Part shown: positions 1-14,800 of the stretch, in pieces
Layout of the letters: the number at the start of each line of letters is the position of its first letter
How positions within the stretch are numbered: the stretch's first letter is position 1
Assembly: GCF_963259705.1 (NCBI RefSeq)
Contig: NC_081841.1
Coordinates: 119,359,033 to 119,423,032, forward strand
DNA from: Myotis daubentonii
Taxonomy: Eukaryota > Chordata > Mammalia > Chiroptera > Vespertilionidae
Direction: 5' to 3'
Length of the DNA: 64,000 bases
Made by a program: the position numbers and the translations under genes
The notes under the pieces: model-generated
Told to the model about the DNA's origin: nothing
What the model saw: the letters and a program-made list of their open reading frames with translations, nothing else
The model's database searches: none

Positions 1-3000
1 CTCTGAAGTGTCGAGAATTCTGATAATATTAACAACACCGGGTATTTTATGTGGCGTTATGACAAAAATGTCATTTCAAACAGGAAGAATTCCTGTTTAA
101 AGAACTCAGAACTTGTGTTTAAAGCTTTTAAATGAGGAGAATACTGTTAATGTTTACAATTGAGGTTGAATAGGCGTGGCGTTTTTTGACTGAAACAGTT
201 TATATCCTGAAGGTTCTAGTATATACTCTGAAGGAAAACGTCAAATTGTGGTAAAACTCTTAGAATACACAATTGAATTCCCGGGAAATGAATATGAACG
301 TGTAAGAAGCAGTTGAAACACAAGTAAATAGAATGTAACTACATTTAGTGCTGAGTTCAATTACTGAGATTAGAGGTAGAAAGCTGTGAAATGACGAGAA
401 TTCTGATAATATTAACTACTCCGGCTATTTTAAGTGGCGTTTTCACAAAAATGTCATTTCAAACAGGAAGAATTCCTGTTTATAGAGCTCAGAAGTTGTG
501 TATAAAGCTTTTAAATGAGGAGTCTACTGTTTATGTTTAACATTGAGACTTAATTGGCCTGGCGTTTTTTGACTGAAACAGTTTTTATCCTGAAGGTTCT
601 AGAATATACTCCTAAGAAAAATGTCAAATAGTGGTAAAACTCTTAAAATACACAATTATATTCGAGGGAAATGAATATGAACTTGTAAAAAACAGTTGAA
701 ACACGAGTAAATAGAGTCTAACTCCATTTAATGCCGAGTTCATTTACCTAGACTACAGGTAGAAAGCTCTGAAATGACGCGAATTCTGATAATATTAACA
801 ACTCCGGCTATTTTAAGTGGCGTTTTCACAAAAATGTCATTTCCAACAGGAAGAATTCCTGTTTATAGAGCTCAGAGGTTCTGTATAAAGCTTTCAAATG
901 AGGAGTGTACTGTTTATGTTTAACATTGAGACTTATTGGCGTGCCGTTTTTTGACAGAAACAGTTTACATCCTGAAAGTTCTAGTATACACTTCTAAGAA
1001 ATATGTCAAATTGTGGTAAAACTCTTAAAATACACAATTATATTGCCGTGAAATGAATATGAACGTGTAAGAAGCAGTAGAAACACAAGTAAATAGAATC
1101 TAACTACATTTACTGCCGAGTTCAATTACCGAGATTACAGGTAGAAAGCTATGATATGACGCGAATTCTGATACTATTAACGACACAGGACATTTTATGT
1201 GGCGTTTTCACAAAAATGTCATTTCCAACAGGAAGAATTCCTGTTTATAGAGCTCAGAAGTTCTGTATAAAGCTTTCAAATGAGGAGTGTACTGTTTATG
1301 TTTAACATTGAGAATTAATTGGCGTGCCGTTTTTTGACAGAAACAGTTTACATCCTGAAGGTTCTAGTATACACTTCTAAGAAATATGTCAAATTGTGGT
1401 AAAACTCTTAAAATACACAATTATATTGCCGTGAAATGAATATGAACGTGTAAGAAGCAGTAGAAACACAAGTAAATAGAATCTAACTACATTTACTGCC
1501 GAGTTCAATTACCGAGATTACAGGTAGAAAGCTATGAAATGACGCGAATTCTGATAATATTAACGACACCGGACATTTTATGTGGCGTTTCACAAAAATG
1601 TCATTTCAAACAGGAAGAATTCCTGTTTATAGAACTCAGAACTTTTGTTCAAAGCTTAAATGAGGAGAATACGGTTAATGTTTACAATTGAGGGTGAATT
1701 GGCATGGCGTTTTTTGACTGAAACCGTTTATATCCTGAAGGTTCTAGTATACACTTCTAAGGAAAACGTCAAATTGTGGTAAAACTCTTAAAATACACAA
1801 TTATATTCCCAGAAAATGAATATGAACGTGTAAGAAGCAGTTGAAACACAAGTAAATAGAATCTAACTACATTTAGTGCTGAGTTCAATTACTGACATTA
1901 GAGGTAGAAAGCTCTGAAATGACGAGATTCTGATAATATTAACAGCTCCCGCTATTTTAAGTGGCGTTTCCACAAAAATGTCATTTCAAACAGGAAGAAT
2001 TCCTGTTTATAGAGCTCAGAAGTTGTGTATAAAGCTTTTAAATGAGGAGTGTACTGTTTATGTTTAACATTGAGACTTAATTGGCCAGGCGTTTTTTGAC
2101 TGAAACAGTTTATACTGTGAATATTCTAGTATATACTTCTTAGGAAACTGAAAAAATGTGGTAAAACTCTTAAAATACACAATTATCTTTCAAGGAAATG
2201 ATTATGAACTTGTGAAAAACTGTTGAAACACGAGTAAATAGAATCTAAATAAGTTTCATGCCGAATTCAATTACCAAGATTACAGGTATAAAGCTCTGAA
2301 GTGTCGAGAATTCTGATAATATTAACAACACCGGGTATTTTATGTGGCGTTTTCACAAAAATGTCATTTCAAACAGGAAGAATTCCTGTTTATAGAACTC
2401 AGAACTTGTGTTTAAAGCTTTTAAATGAGGAGAATACTGTTAATGTTTACAATTGAGGTTGAATAGGCGTGGCGTTTTTTGACTGAAACAGTTTATATCC
2501 TGAATGTTCTAGTATATACTCCTAAGGAAAACGTCAAATTGTGGTAAAACTCTTAGAATACACAATTGAATTCCCGGGAAATGAATATGAACGTGTAAGA
2601 AGCAGTTGAAACACAAGTGAATAGAATGTAACTACATTTAGTGCTGAGTTCAATTACTGAGATTAGAGGTAGAAAGCTGTGAAATGATGAGAATTCTGAT
2701 AATATTAACTACTCCGGCTATTTTAAGTGGCGTTTTCACAAAAATGTCATTTCAAACAGGAAGAATTCCTGTTTATAGAGCTCAGAAGTTGTGTATAAAG
2801 CTTTTAAATGAGGAGTCTACTGTTTATGTTTAACATTGAGACTTAATTGGCCTGGCGTTTTTTGACTGAAACAGTTTTTATCCTGAAGGTTCTAGAATAT
2901 ACTCCTAAGAAAAATGTCAAATAGTGGTAAAACTCTTAAAATACACAATTATATTCGAGGGAAATGAATATGAACTTGTAAAAAACAGTTGAAACACGAG

Positions 3001-6000
3001 TAAATAGAGTCTAACTCCATTTAATGCCAAGTTCATTTACCTAGACTACAGGTAGAAAGCTCTGAAATGACGCGAATTCTGATAATATTAACAACTCCGG
3101 CTATTTTAAGTGGCGTTTTCACAAAAATGTCATTTCCAACAGGAAGAATTCCTGTTTATAGAGCTCAGAGGTTCTGTATAAAGCTTTCAAATGAGGAGTG
3201 TACTGTTTATGTTTAACATTGAGACTTATTGGCGTGCCGTTTTTTGACAGAAACAGTTTACATCCTGAAAGTTCTAGTATACACTTCTAAGAAATATGTC
3301 AAATTGTGGTAAAACTCTTAAAATACACAATTATATTGCCGTGAAATGAATATGAACGTGTAAGAAGCAGTAGAAACACAAGTAAATAGAATCTAACTAC
3401 ATTTACTGCCGAGTTCAATTACCGAGATTACAGGTAGAAAGCTATGATATGACGCGAATTCTGATACTATTAACGACACCGGACATTTTATGTGGCGTTT
3501 TCACAAAAATGTCATTTCCAACAGGAAGAATTCCTGTTTATAGAGCTCAGAAGTTCTGTATAAAGCTTTCAAATGAGGAGTGTACTGTTTATGTTTAACA
3601 TTGAGACTTAATTGGCGTGCCGTTTTTTGACAGAAACAGTTTACATCCTGAAGGTTCTAGTATACACTTCTAAGAAATATGTCAAATTGTGGTAAAACTC
3701 TTAAAATACACAATTATATTGCCGTGAAATGAATATGAACGTGTAAGTAGCAGTAGAAACACAAGTAAATAGAATCTAACTACATTTACTGCCGAGTTCA
3801 ATTACCGAGATTACAGGTAGAAAGCTATGAAATGACGCGAATTCTGATAATATTAACGACACCGGACATTTTATGTGGCGTTTTCACAAAAATGTCATTT
3901 CAAACAGGAAGAATTCCTGTTTATAGAACTCAGAACTTTTGTTCAAAGCTTAAATGTGGAGAATACGGTTAATGTTTACAATTGAGGGTGAATTGGCATG
4001 GCGTTTTTTGACTGAAACCGTTTATATCCTGAAGGTTCTAGTATACACTTCTAAGGAAAACGTCAAATTGTGGTAAAACTCTTAAAATACACAATTATAT
4101 TCCCAGAAAATGAATATGAACGTGTAAGAAGCAGTTGAAACACAAGTAAATAGAATCTAACTACATTTAGTGCTGAGTTCAATTACTGACATTAGAGGTA
4201 GAAAGCTCTGAAATGACGAGATTCTGATAATATTAACAGCTCCCGCTATTTTAAGTGGCGTTTCCACAAAAATGTCATTTCAAACAGGAAGAATTCCTGT
4301 TTATAGAGCTCAGAAGTTGTGTATAAAGCTTTTAAATGAGGAGTGTACTGTTTATGTTTAACATTGAGACTTAATTGGCCAGGCGTTTTTTGACTGAAAC
4401 AGTTTATACTGTGAATGTTCTAGTATATACTTCTTAGGAAACTGTAAAAATGTGGTAAAACTCTTAAAATACACAATTATCTTTCAAGGAAATGATTATG
4501 AACTTGTGAAAAACTGTTGAAACACGAGTAAATCGAATCTAAATAAGTTGAATGCCGAATTCAATTACCCAGATTACAGGTATAAAGCTCTGAAGTGTCG
4601 AGAATTCTGATAATATTAACAACACCGGGTATTTTATGTGGCGTTTTCACAAAAATGTCATTTCAAACAGGAAGAATTCCTGTTTATAGAACTCAGAACT
4701 TGTGTTTAAAGCTTTTAAATGAGGAGAATACTGTTAATGTTTACAATTGAGGTTGAATAGGCGTGGCGTTTTTTGACTGAAACAGTTTATATCCTGAAGG
4801 TTCTAGTATATACTCTGAAGGAAAAGGTCAAATTGTGGTAAAACTCTTAGAATACACAATTGAATTCCCGGGAAATGAATATGAACGTGTAAGAAGCAGT
4901 TGAAACACAAGTAAATAGAATGTAACTACATTTAGTGCTGAGTTCAATTACTGAGATTAGAGGTAGAAAGCTGTGAAATGACGAGAATTCTGATAATATT
5001 AACTACTCCGGCTATTTTAAGTGGCGTTTTCACAAAAATGTCATTTCAAACAGGAAGAATTCCTGTTTATAGAGCTCAGAAGTTGTGTATAAAGCTTTTA
5101 AATGAGGAGTCTACTGTTTATGTTTAACATTGAGACTTAATTGGCCTGGCGTTTTTTGACTGAAACAGTTTTTATCCTGAAGGTTCTAGAATATACTCCT
5201 AAGAAAAATGTCAAATAGTGGTAAAACTCTTAAAATACACAATTATATTCGAGGGAAATGAATATGAACTTGTAAAAAACAGTTGAAACACGAGTAAATA
5301 GAGTCTAACTCCATTTAATGCCGAGTTCATTTACCTAGACTACAGGTAGAAAGCTCTGAAATGACGCGAATTCTGATAATATTAACAACTCCGGCTATTT
5401 TAAGTGGCGTTTTCACAAAAATGTCATTTCCAACAGGAAGAATTCCTGTTTATAGAGCTCAGAGGTTCTGTATAAAGCTTTCAAATGAGGAGTGTACTGT
5501 TTATGTTTAACATTGAGACTTATTGGCGTGCCGTTTTTTGACAGAAACAGTTTACATCCTGAAAGTTCTAGTATACACTTCTAAGAAATATGTCAAATTG
5601 TGGTAAAACTCTTAAAATACACAATTATATTGCCGTGAAATGAATATGAACGTGTAAGAAGCAGTAGAAACACAAGTAAATAGAATCTAACTACATTTAC
5701 TGCCGAGTTCAATTACCGAGATTACAGGTAGAAAGCTATGATATGACGCGAATTCTGATACTATTAACGACACAGGACATTTTATGTGGCGTTTTCACAA
5801 AAATGTCATTTCCAACAGGAAGAATTCCTGTTTATAGAGCTCAGAAGTTCTGTATAAAGCTTTCAAATGAGGAGTGTACTGTTTATGTTTAACATTGAGA
5901 CTTAATTGGCGTGCCGTTTTTTGACAGAAACAGTTTACATCCTGAAGGTTCTAGTATACACTTCTAAGAAATATGTCAAATTGTGGTAAAACTCTTAAAA

Positions 6001-6881
6001 TACACAATTATATTGCCGTGAAATGAATATGAACGTGTAAGAAGCAGTAGAAACACAAGTAAATAGAATCTAACTACATTTACTGCCGAGTTCAATTACC
6101 GAGATTACAGGTAGAAAGCTATGATATGACGCGAATTCTGATACTATTAACGACACCGGACATTTTATGTGGCGTTTTCACAAAAATGTCATTTCCAACA
6201 GGAAGAATTCCTGTTTATAGAACTCAGAACTTTTGTTCAAAGCTTAAATGAGGAGAATACGGTTAATGTTTACAATTGAGGGTGAATTGGCATGGCGTTA
6301 TTTGACTGAAACCGTTTATATCCTGAAGGTTCTAGTATACACTTCTAAGGAAAACGTCAAATTGTGGTAAAACTCTTAAAATACACAATTATATTCCCAG
6401 AAAATGAATATGAACGTGTAAGAAGCAGTTGAAACACAAGTAAATAGAATCTAACTACATTTAGTGCTGAGTTCAATTACTGACATTAGAGGTAGAAAGC
6501 TCTGAAATGACGAGATTCTGATAATATTAACAGCTCAGGCTATTTTAAGTGGCGTTTCCACAAAAATGTCATTTCAAACAGGAAGAATTCCTGTTTATAG
6601 AGCTCAGAAGTTGTGTATAAAGCTTTTAAATGAGGAGTCTACTGTTTATGTTTAACATTGAGACTTAATTGGCCAGGCGTTTTTTGACTGAAACAGTTTA
6701 TACTGTGAATGTTCTAGTATATACTTCTTAGGAAACTGTAAAAATGTGGTAAAACTCTTAAAATACACAATTATCTTTCAAGGAAATGATTATGAACTTG
6801 TGAAAAACTGTTGAAACACGAGTAAATAGAATCTAAATAAGTTTAATGCCGAATTCAATTACCCAGATTACAGGTATAAAG
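1..6881 (+). repeat. Six-monomer higher-order repeat, three copies of ~2294 bp
   Basis: The diagnostic junction CTCTGAAGTGTCGAGAATTC occurs at 1, 2294, 4588 and 6882, so the unit is 2293-2294 bp or six monomers. Within a unit the monomers differ in the segment after AATATTAAC (AACACCGGGT, TACTCCGGCT, AACTCCGGCT, GACACMGGAC twice, AGCTCCCGCT). The same order repeats in each unit with only scattered single-base differences. Differences between neighbouring monomers are much greater than between corresponding monomers of different units, which is the hallmark of a higher-order repeat. Confidence 0.93.
78..98. repeat. Conserved dyad (9-bp arms, 3-bp spacer) in each monomer; first example
   Basis: AAACAGGAA and TTCCTGTTT form an inverted repeat around GAA. 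The same element appears in nearly every monomer; in some copies one arm base is changed (CCAACAGGAA). It is a candidate protein-binding or hairpin element. No known binding site is assigned. Confidence 0.8.
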
Positions 6882-9800
6882 CTCTGAAGTGTCGAGAATT
6901 CTGATAATATTAACAACACCGGGTATTTTATGTGGCGTTTTCACAAAAATCTCATTTCAAACAGGAAGAATTCCTGTTTATAGAACTCAGAACTTGTGTT
7001 TAAAGCTTTTAAATGAGGAGAATACTGTTAATGTTTACAATTGAGGTTGAATAGGCGTGGCGTTTTTTGACTGAAACAGTTTATATCCTGAAGGTTCTAG
7101 TATATACTCCTAAGGAAAACGTCAAATTGTGGTAAAACTCTTAGAATACACAATTGAATTCCCGGGAAATGAATATGAACGTGTAAGAAGCAGTTGAAAC
7201 ACAAGTGAATAGAATGTAACTACATTTAGTGCTGAGTTCAATTACTGAGATTAGAGGTAGAAAGCTGTGAAATGACGAGAATTCTGATAATATTAACTAC
7301 TCCGGCTATTTTAAGTGGCGTTTTCACAAAAATGTCATTTCATACAGGAAGAATTCCTGTTTATAGAGCTCAGAAGTTGTGTATAAAGCTTTTAAATGAG
7401 GAGTCTACTGTTTATGTTTAACATTGAGACTTAATTGGCCTGGCGTTTTTTGACTGAAACAGTTTTTATCCAGAAGGTTCTAGAATATACTCCTAAGAAA
7501 AATGTCAAATAGTGGTAAAACTCTTAAAATACACAATTATATTCGAGGGAAATGAATATGAACTTGTAACAAACAGTTGAAACACGAGTAAATAGAGTCT
7601 AACTCCATTTAATGCCGAGTTCATTTACCTAGACTACAGGTAGAAAGCTCTGAAATGACGCGAATTCTGATAATATTAACAACTCTGGCTATTTTAAGTG
7701 GTGTTTTCACAAAAATGTCATTTCCAACAGGAAGAATTCCTGTTTATAGAGCTCAGTAGTTCTGTATAAAGCTTTCAAATGAGGAGTGTATTGTTTATGT
7801 TTAACATTGAGACTTAATTGGCGTGCCGTTTTTTGACAGAAACAGTTTACATCCTGAAAGTTGTAGTATACACTTCTAAGAAATATGTCAAATTGTGGTA
7901 AAACTCTTAAAATACACAATTATATTGCCGTGAAATGAATATGAACGTGTAAGAAGCAGTAGAAACACAAGTAAATAGAATCTAACTACATTTACTGCCG
8001 AGTTCAATTACCGAGATTACAGGTAGAAAGCTATGATATGACGCGAATTCTGATACTATTAACGACACCGGACATTTTATGTGGAGTTTTCACAAAAATG
8101 TCATTTCCAACAGGAAGAATTCCTGTTTATAGAGCTCAGAAGTTCTGTATAAAGCTTTCAAATGAGGAGTGTACTGTTTATGTTTAACATTGAGACTTAA
8201 TTGGCGTGCCGTTTTTTGACAGAAACAGTTTACATCCTGAAGGTTCTAGTATACACTTCTAAGAAATATGTCAAATTGTGGTAAAACTATTAAAATACAC
8301 AATTATATTGCCGTGAAATGAATATGAACGTGTAAGAAGCAGTAGAAACACAAGTAAATAGAATCTAACTACATTTACTGCCGAGTTCAATTACCGAGAT
8401 TACAGGTAGAAAGCTATGAAATGACGCGAATTCTGATAATATTAACGACACCGGACATTTTATGTGGCGTTTTCACAAAAATGTCATTTCAAACAGGAAG
8501 AATTCCTGTTTATAGAACTCAGAACTTTTGTTCAAAGCTTAAATGAGGAGAATACGGTTAATGTTTACAATTGAGGGTGAATTCGCATGGCGTTTTTTGA
8601 CTGAAACCGTTTATATCCTGAAGGTTCTAGTATACACTTCTAAGGAAAACGTCAAATTGTGGTAAAACTCTTAAAATACACAATTATATTCCCAGAAAAT
8701 TAATATGAACGTGTAAGAAGCAGTAGAAACACAAGTAAATAGAATCTAACTACATTTAGTGCTGAGTTCAATTACTGAGATTAGAGGTAGAAAGCTGTGA
8801 AATGACGAGAATTCTGATAATATTAACACCTCCCGCTATTTTAAGTGGCGTTTCCACAAAAATGTCATTTCAAACAGGAAGAATTCCTGTTTATAGAGCT
8901 CAGAAGTTGTGTATAAAGCTTTTAAATGAGGAGTCTACTATTTATGTTTAACATTGAGACTTAATTGGCCTGGCGTTTTTTGACTGAAACAGTTTATATC
9001 CTGAAGGTTCTAGAATATACTCCTAAGAAAAATGTCAAATAGTGGTAAAACTCTTAAAATACACAATTATATTCCAGGGAAATGAATATGAACTTGTAAC
9101 AAACAGTTGAAACAAGAGTAAATAGAGTCCAACTCCATTTAATGCCGAGTTCATTTACCTAGACTACAGGTAGAAAGCTCTGAAATGACGCGCATTCTGA
9201 TAATATTAACGACACCGGACATTTTATGTGGCGTTTTCACAAAAATGTCATTTCAAACAGGAAGAATTCCTGTTTATAGAACTCAGAACTTTTGTTCAAA
9301 GCTTAAATGAGGAGAATACGGTTAATGTTTACAATTGAGGGTGAATTGGCATGGCGTTTTTTGACTGAAACCGTTTATATCCTGAGGTTCTAGTATACAC
9401 TTCTAAGGAAAACGTCAAATTGTGGTAAAACTCTTAAAATACACAATTATATTCCCAGAAAATGAATACGAACGTGTAAGAAGCAGTTGAAACACAAGTA
9501 AATAGAATCTAACTACATTCAGTGCTGAGTTCAATTACTGACATTAGAGGTAGAAAGCTCTGAAATGACGAGATGCTGATAATATTAACAGCTCCCGCTA
9601 TTTTAAGTGGCGTTTCCACAAAAATGTCATTTCAAACAGGAAGAATTCCTGTTTATAGAGCTCAGAAGTTGTGTATAAAGCTTTTAAATGAGGAGTCTAC
9701 TGTTTATGTTTAACATTGTGACTTAATTGGCCAGGCGTTTTTTGACTGAGACAGTTTATACTGTGAATGTTCTAGAATATACTTCTTAGGAAACTGTAAA

Positions 9801-9939
9801 AATGTGGTAAAACTCTTAAAATACACAATTATCTTTCAAGGAAATGATTATGAACTTGTGAAAAACTGTTGAAACACGAGTAAATAGAATCTAAATAACT
9901 TTAATGCCGAATTCAATTACCCAGATTACAGGTATAAAG
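6882..9939 (+). repeat. Eight-monomer variant HOR unit with a chimeric monomer
   Basis: The same HOR-start junction recurs at 6882 and next at 9940, 3058 bp later, giving eight monomers instead of six. The extra material includes a monomer near 9181 that begins like type 3 (GCTCTGAAATGACGCG) but continues like type 5 (GACACCGGACATTTTATG). This suggests an unequal crossover or conversion between non-equivalent monomers. Confidence 0.85.
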
Positions 9940-11853
9940 CTCTGAAGTGTCGAGAATTCTGATAATATTAACAACACCGGGTATTTTATGTGGCGTTTTC
10001 ACAAAAATGTCATTTCAAACAGGAAGAATTCCTGTTTATAGAACTCAGAACTTGTGTTTAAAGCTTTTAAATGAGGAGAATACTGTTAATGTTTACAATT
10101 GAGGTTGAATAGGCGTGGCGTTTTTTGACTGAAACAGTTTATATCCTGAAGGTTCTAGTATATACTCCTAAGGAAAACGTCAAATTGTGGTAAAACTCTT
10201 AGAATACACAATTGAATTCCCGGGAAATGAATATGAACGTGTAAGAAGCAGTTGAAACACAAGTGAATAGAATGTAACTACATTTAGTGCTGAGTTCAAT
10301 TACTGAGATTAGAGGTAGAAAGCTGTGAAATGACGAGAATTCTGATAATATTAACTACTCCGGCTATTTTAAGTGGCGTTTTCACAAAAATGTCATTTCA
10401 TACAGGAAGAATTCCTGTTTATAGAGCTCAGAAGTTGTGTATAAAGCTTTTAAACGAGGAGTCTACTGTTTATGTTTAACATTGAGACTTAATTGGCCTG
10501 GCGTTTTTTGACTGAAACAGTTTTTATCCAGAAGGTTCTAGAATATACTCCTAAGAAAAATGTCAAATAGTGGTAAAACTCTTAAAATACACAATTATAT
10601 TCCAGGGAAATGAATATGAACTTGTAACACACAGTTGAAACACGAGTAAATAGAGTCTAACTCCATTTAATGCCGAGTTCATTTACCTAGACTACAGGTA
10701 GAAAGCTCTGAAATGACGCGAATTCTGATAATATTAACAACTCTGGCTATTTTAAGTGGTGTTTTCACAAAAATGTCATTTCCAACAGGAGGAATTCCTG
10801 TTTATAGAGCTCAGAAGTTCTGTATAAAGCTTTCAAATGAGGAGTGTATTGTTGATGTTTAACATTGAGACTTAATTAGCGTGCCGTTTTTTGACAGAAA
10901 CAGTTTACATCCTGAAAGTTCTAGTATACACTTCTAAGAAATATGTCAAATTGTGGTAAAACTCTTAAAATACACAATTATATTGCCGCGAAATGAATAT
11001 GAACGTGTAAGAAGCAGTAGAAACACAAGCAAATAGAATCTAACTACATTTACTGCCGAGTTCAATTACCGAGATTACAGGTAGAAAGCTATGAAATGAC
11101 GCGAATTCTGATAATATTAACGACACCGGACATTTTATGTGGCATTTTGACAAAAATGTCATTTCAAACAGGAAGAATTCCTGTTTATAGAGCTCAGAAG
11201 TTGTGTATAAAGCTTTCAATGAGGAGTCTACTGTTTACGTTTAACATTGAGCCTTAATTGGCCTGGCGTTTTTTGACTGAAATAGTTTATATCCTGAAGG
11301 TTCTAGTATACACTTCTAAGGAATACGTCAAATTGTGGTAAAACTCTTAAAATACACAATTATATTCCCAGAAAATGAATATGAATGTGTAAGAAGCAGT
11401 TGAAACACAAGTAAATAGAATGTACCTACATTTAGTGCTGAGTTCAATTACTGACATCAGAGTTAGAAAGTTCTGAAATGACGAGAATTCTGATAATATT
11501 AACAACTCCGGCTATTTTAAGTGGCGTTTCCACAAAAAAGTCATTTCAAACAGGAATAATTCCTGTTTATAGAGCTCAGAAGTTGTGTATAAAGCTTTTA
11601 AATGAGGAGTGTACTGTTTATGTTTAAGATTGAGACTTAATTGGCGTGGCGTTTTTTGACTGAAACAGTTTATACTGTGAATGTTCTAGTATACACTTCT
11701 TAGGAAACTGTAAAAATGTGGTAAAACTCTTAAAATACACAATTATCTTTCAAGGAAATGATGATGAACTTGTGAAAAACTGTTGAAACACGAGTAAATA
11801 GAATCTAAATAAGTTTAATGCCGAATTCAATTACCCAGATTACAGGTATAAAG
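9940..11853 (+). repeat. Five-monomer HOR unit
   Basis: The HOR-start junction occurs at 9940 and 11854, 1914 bp apart. One of the two GACACCGGAC-type monomers seen in the six-monomer unit is missing. Overall monomer similarity remains high. Confidence 0.85.
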
Positions 11854-14800
11854 CTCTGAAGTGTCGAGAATTCTGATAATATTAACAACACCGGGTATTT
11901 TATGTGGCGTTTTCACAAAAATGTCATTTCAAACAGGAAGAATTCCTGTTTATAGAACTCAGAACTTGTGTTTAAAGCTTTTAAATGAGGAGAATACTGT
12001 TAATGTTTACAATTGAGGTTGAATAGGCATGGCTTTTTTTGACTGAAACAGTTTATATCCTGAAGGTTCTAGTATATACTCCTAAGGAAAACGACAAATT
12101 GTGGTAAAACTCTTAGAATACACAATTGAATTCCCGGGAAATGAATATGAACGTGTAAGAAGCAGTTGAAACACAAGAAAATAGAATGTAACTACATTTA
12201 GTGCTGAGTTCAATTACTGAGATTAGAGGTAGAAAGCTGTGAAATGACGAGAATTCTGATAATATTAACTACTCCGGCTATTTTAAGTGGCGTTTTCACA
12301 AAAATGTCATTTCAAACAGGAAGAATTCCTGTTTATAGAGCTCAGAATTTGTGTATAAAGCTTTTAAATGAGGAGTCTACTATTTATGTTTAACATTGAG
12401 ACTTAATTGTCCTGGAGTTTTTTGACTGAAACAGTTTATATCATGAAGGTTCTAGTATATACTCCTAAGAATAATGTCAACTTGTGGTAAAACTCTTAAA
12501 ATACACAATAATTTTCCAGGGAAATGAATATGAACTTGTAACAAACAGTTGAAACGCGAATAAATAGAGTCTAACTCCATTTAATGCCGAGTTCATTTAC
12601 CTAGACTACAGGTATAAATATCTGAATTGACGCGAATTCTGATAATATTAACAACACCGGGTATTTTATGTGGCGTTTTCACAAAAATGTCATTTCAAAC
12701 AGGAAGAATTCCTGTTTATAGAACTCAGAACTTTTGTATAAAGCTTTTAAATGAGGAGAATACGGTTAATGTTTACAATTGAGGGTGACTTGGCATGGCG
12801 TTTTTTGACTGAAATAGTTTATATCCTGAAGGTTCTAGTATACACTTCTAAGGAAATCGTCAAATTGTGGTAAAACTTTTAGAATACACAATTATATTCC
12901 CAGAAAATGAATATGAACGTGTAAGAAGCAGTTGAAACACAAGTAAATAGAATGTACCTACATTTACTGCTGAGTTCAATTACCGAGATTACATGTAGAA
13001 AGCTCTGAAATGAGAATTCAGATGATATTAATAACCCCGGCTTATTTTAAGTGGCGTTTTCACAAAAATATCATTTCCAACAGGAAGAACTCCTGTTTAT
13101 AGAGGTCAGAACTTATGTATAAAGCTTTTAAATGAGGAGTGTACTGTTTATGTTTAACATTGAGACTTAATTGGCGTGGTGTTTTTTGACTGAAACAGTT
13201 TATATCGTGAATGTTCTAGTATATACTTCTTAGGAAACTGTAAAAATGTGGTAAAACTCTTAAAATACACAATTATCTTTCAAGGAAATGATTATGAACT
13301 TGTGAAAAACTGTTGAAACACGAGTAAATAGAATCTAAATGAATTTAATGCCGAATTCAATTACCCAGATTACAGGTATAAAGCTCTGAAATGACGCGAA
13401 TTCTGATAATATTAACAACACCGGGTATTTTATGTGGCGTTTTCACAAAAGTGTCATTTCAAACAGGAAGAATTCCTGTTTATAGAACTCAGAACTTGTG
13501 TTTAAAGCTTTTAAATGAGGAGAATACTGTTAATGTTTACAATTGAGGTTGAATAGGCGTGGCGTTTTTTGACTGAAACAGTTTATATCCTGAAGGTTCT
13601 AGTATATACTCCTAAGGAAAACGACAAATTGTGGTAAAACTCTTAGAATACACAATTGAATTCCCGGGAAATGAATATGAACGTGTAAGAAGCAGTTGAA
13701 ACACAAGAAAATAGAATGTAACTACATTTAGTGCTGAGTTCAATTACTGAGATTAGAGGTAGAAAGCTGTGAAATGACGAGAATTCTGATAATATTAACT
13801 ACTCCGGCTATTTTAAGTGGCGTTTTCACAAAAATGTCATTTCAAACAGGAAGAATTCCTGTTTATAGAGCTCAGAATTTGTGTATAAAGCTTTTAAATG
13901 AGGAGTCTACTATTTATGTTTAACATTGAGACTTAATTGTCCTGGAGTTTTTTGACTGAAACAGTTTATATCATGAAGGTTCTAGTATATACTCCTAAGA
14001 ATAATGTCAACTTGTGGTAAAACTCTTAAAATACACAATAATTTTCCAGGGAAATGAATATGAACTTGTAACAAACAGTTGAAACGCGAATAAATAGAGT
14101 CTAACTCCATTTAATGCCGAGTTCATTTACCTAGACTACAGGTATAAATATCTGAATTGACGCGAATTCTGATAATATTAACAACACCGGGTATTTTATG
14201 TGGCGTTTTCACAAAAATGTCATTTCAAACAGGAAGAATTCCTGTTTATAGAACTCAGAACTTTTGTATAAAGCTTTTAAATGAGGAGAATACGGTTAAT
14301 GTTTACAATTGAGGGTGACTTGGCATGGCGTTTTTTGACTGAAATAGTTTATATCCTGAAGGTTCTAGTATACACTCCTAAGGAAAACGTCAAATTGTGG
14401 TAAAACTCTTAGAATACACAATTAAATTCCCAGGAAATGAATATGAACGTGTAAGCAGTTGAAACACAAGTAAATAGAATGTAACTACATTTAGTGCTGA
14501 GTTCAATTACTGAGATTAGAGGTAGAAAGCTCTAAAATGATGAGAATTCTGATAATATTAACAACTCCGGCTATTTTAAGTGGCGTTTTCACAAAAATGT
14601 TATTTCAAACAGGAAGAATTCCTGTTTATAGAGCTCAGAAGTTGTGTATAAAGCTTTTAAATGAGGAGTCTACAGTTTATGTTTAACATTGAGACTTAAT
14701 TGGCCTTTCGTTTTTTGATTGAAACAGTTTATATCATGAAGGTTCTAGTATATACTCCTAAGAAAAATGTCAAATAGTGGTAAAACTCCTAAAATACACA

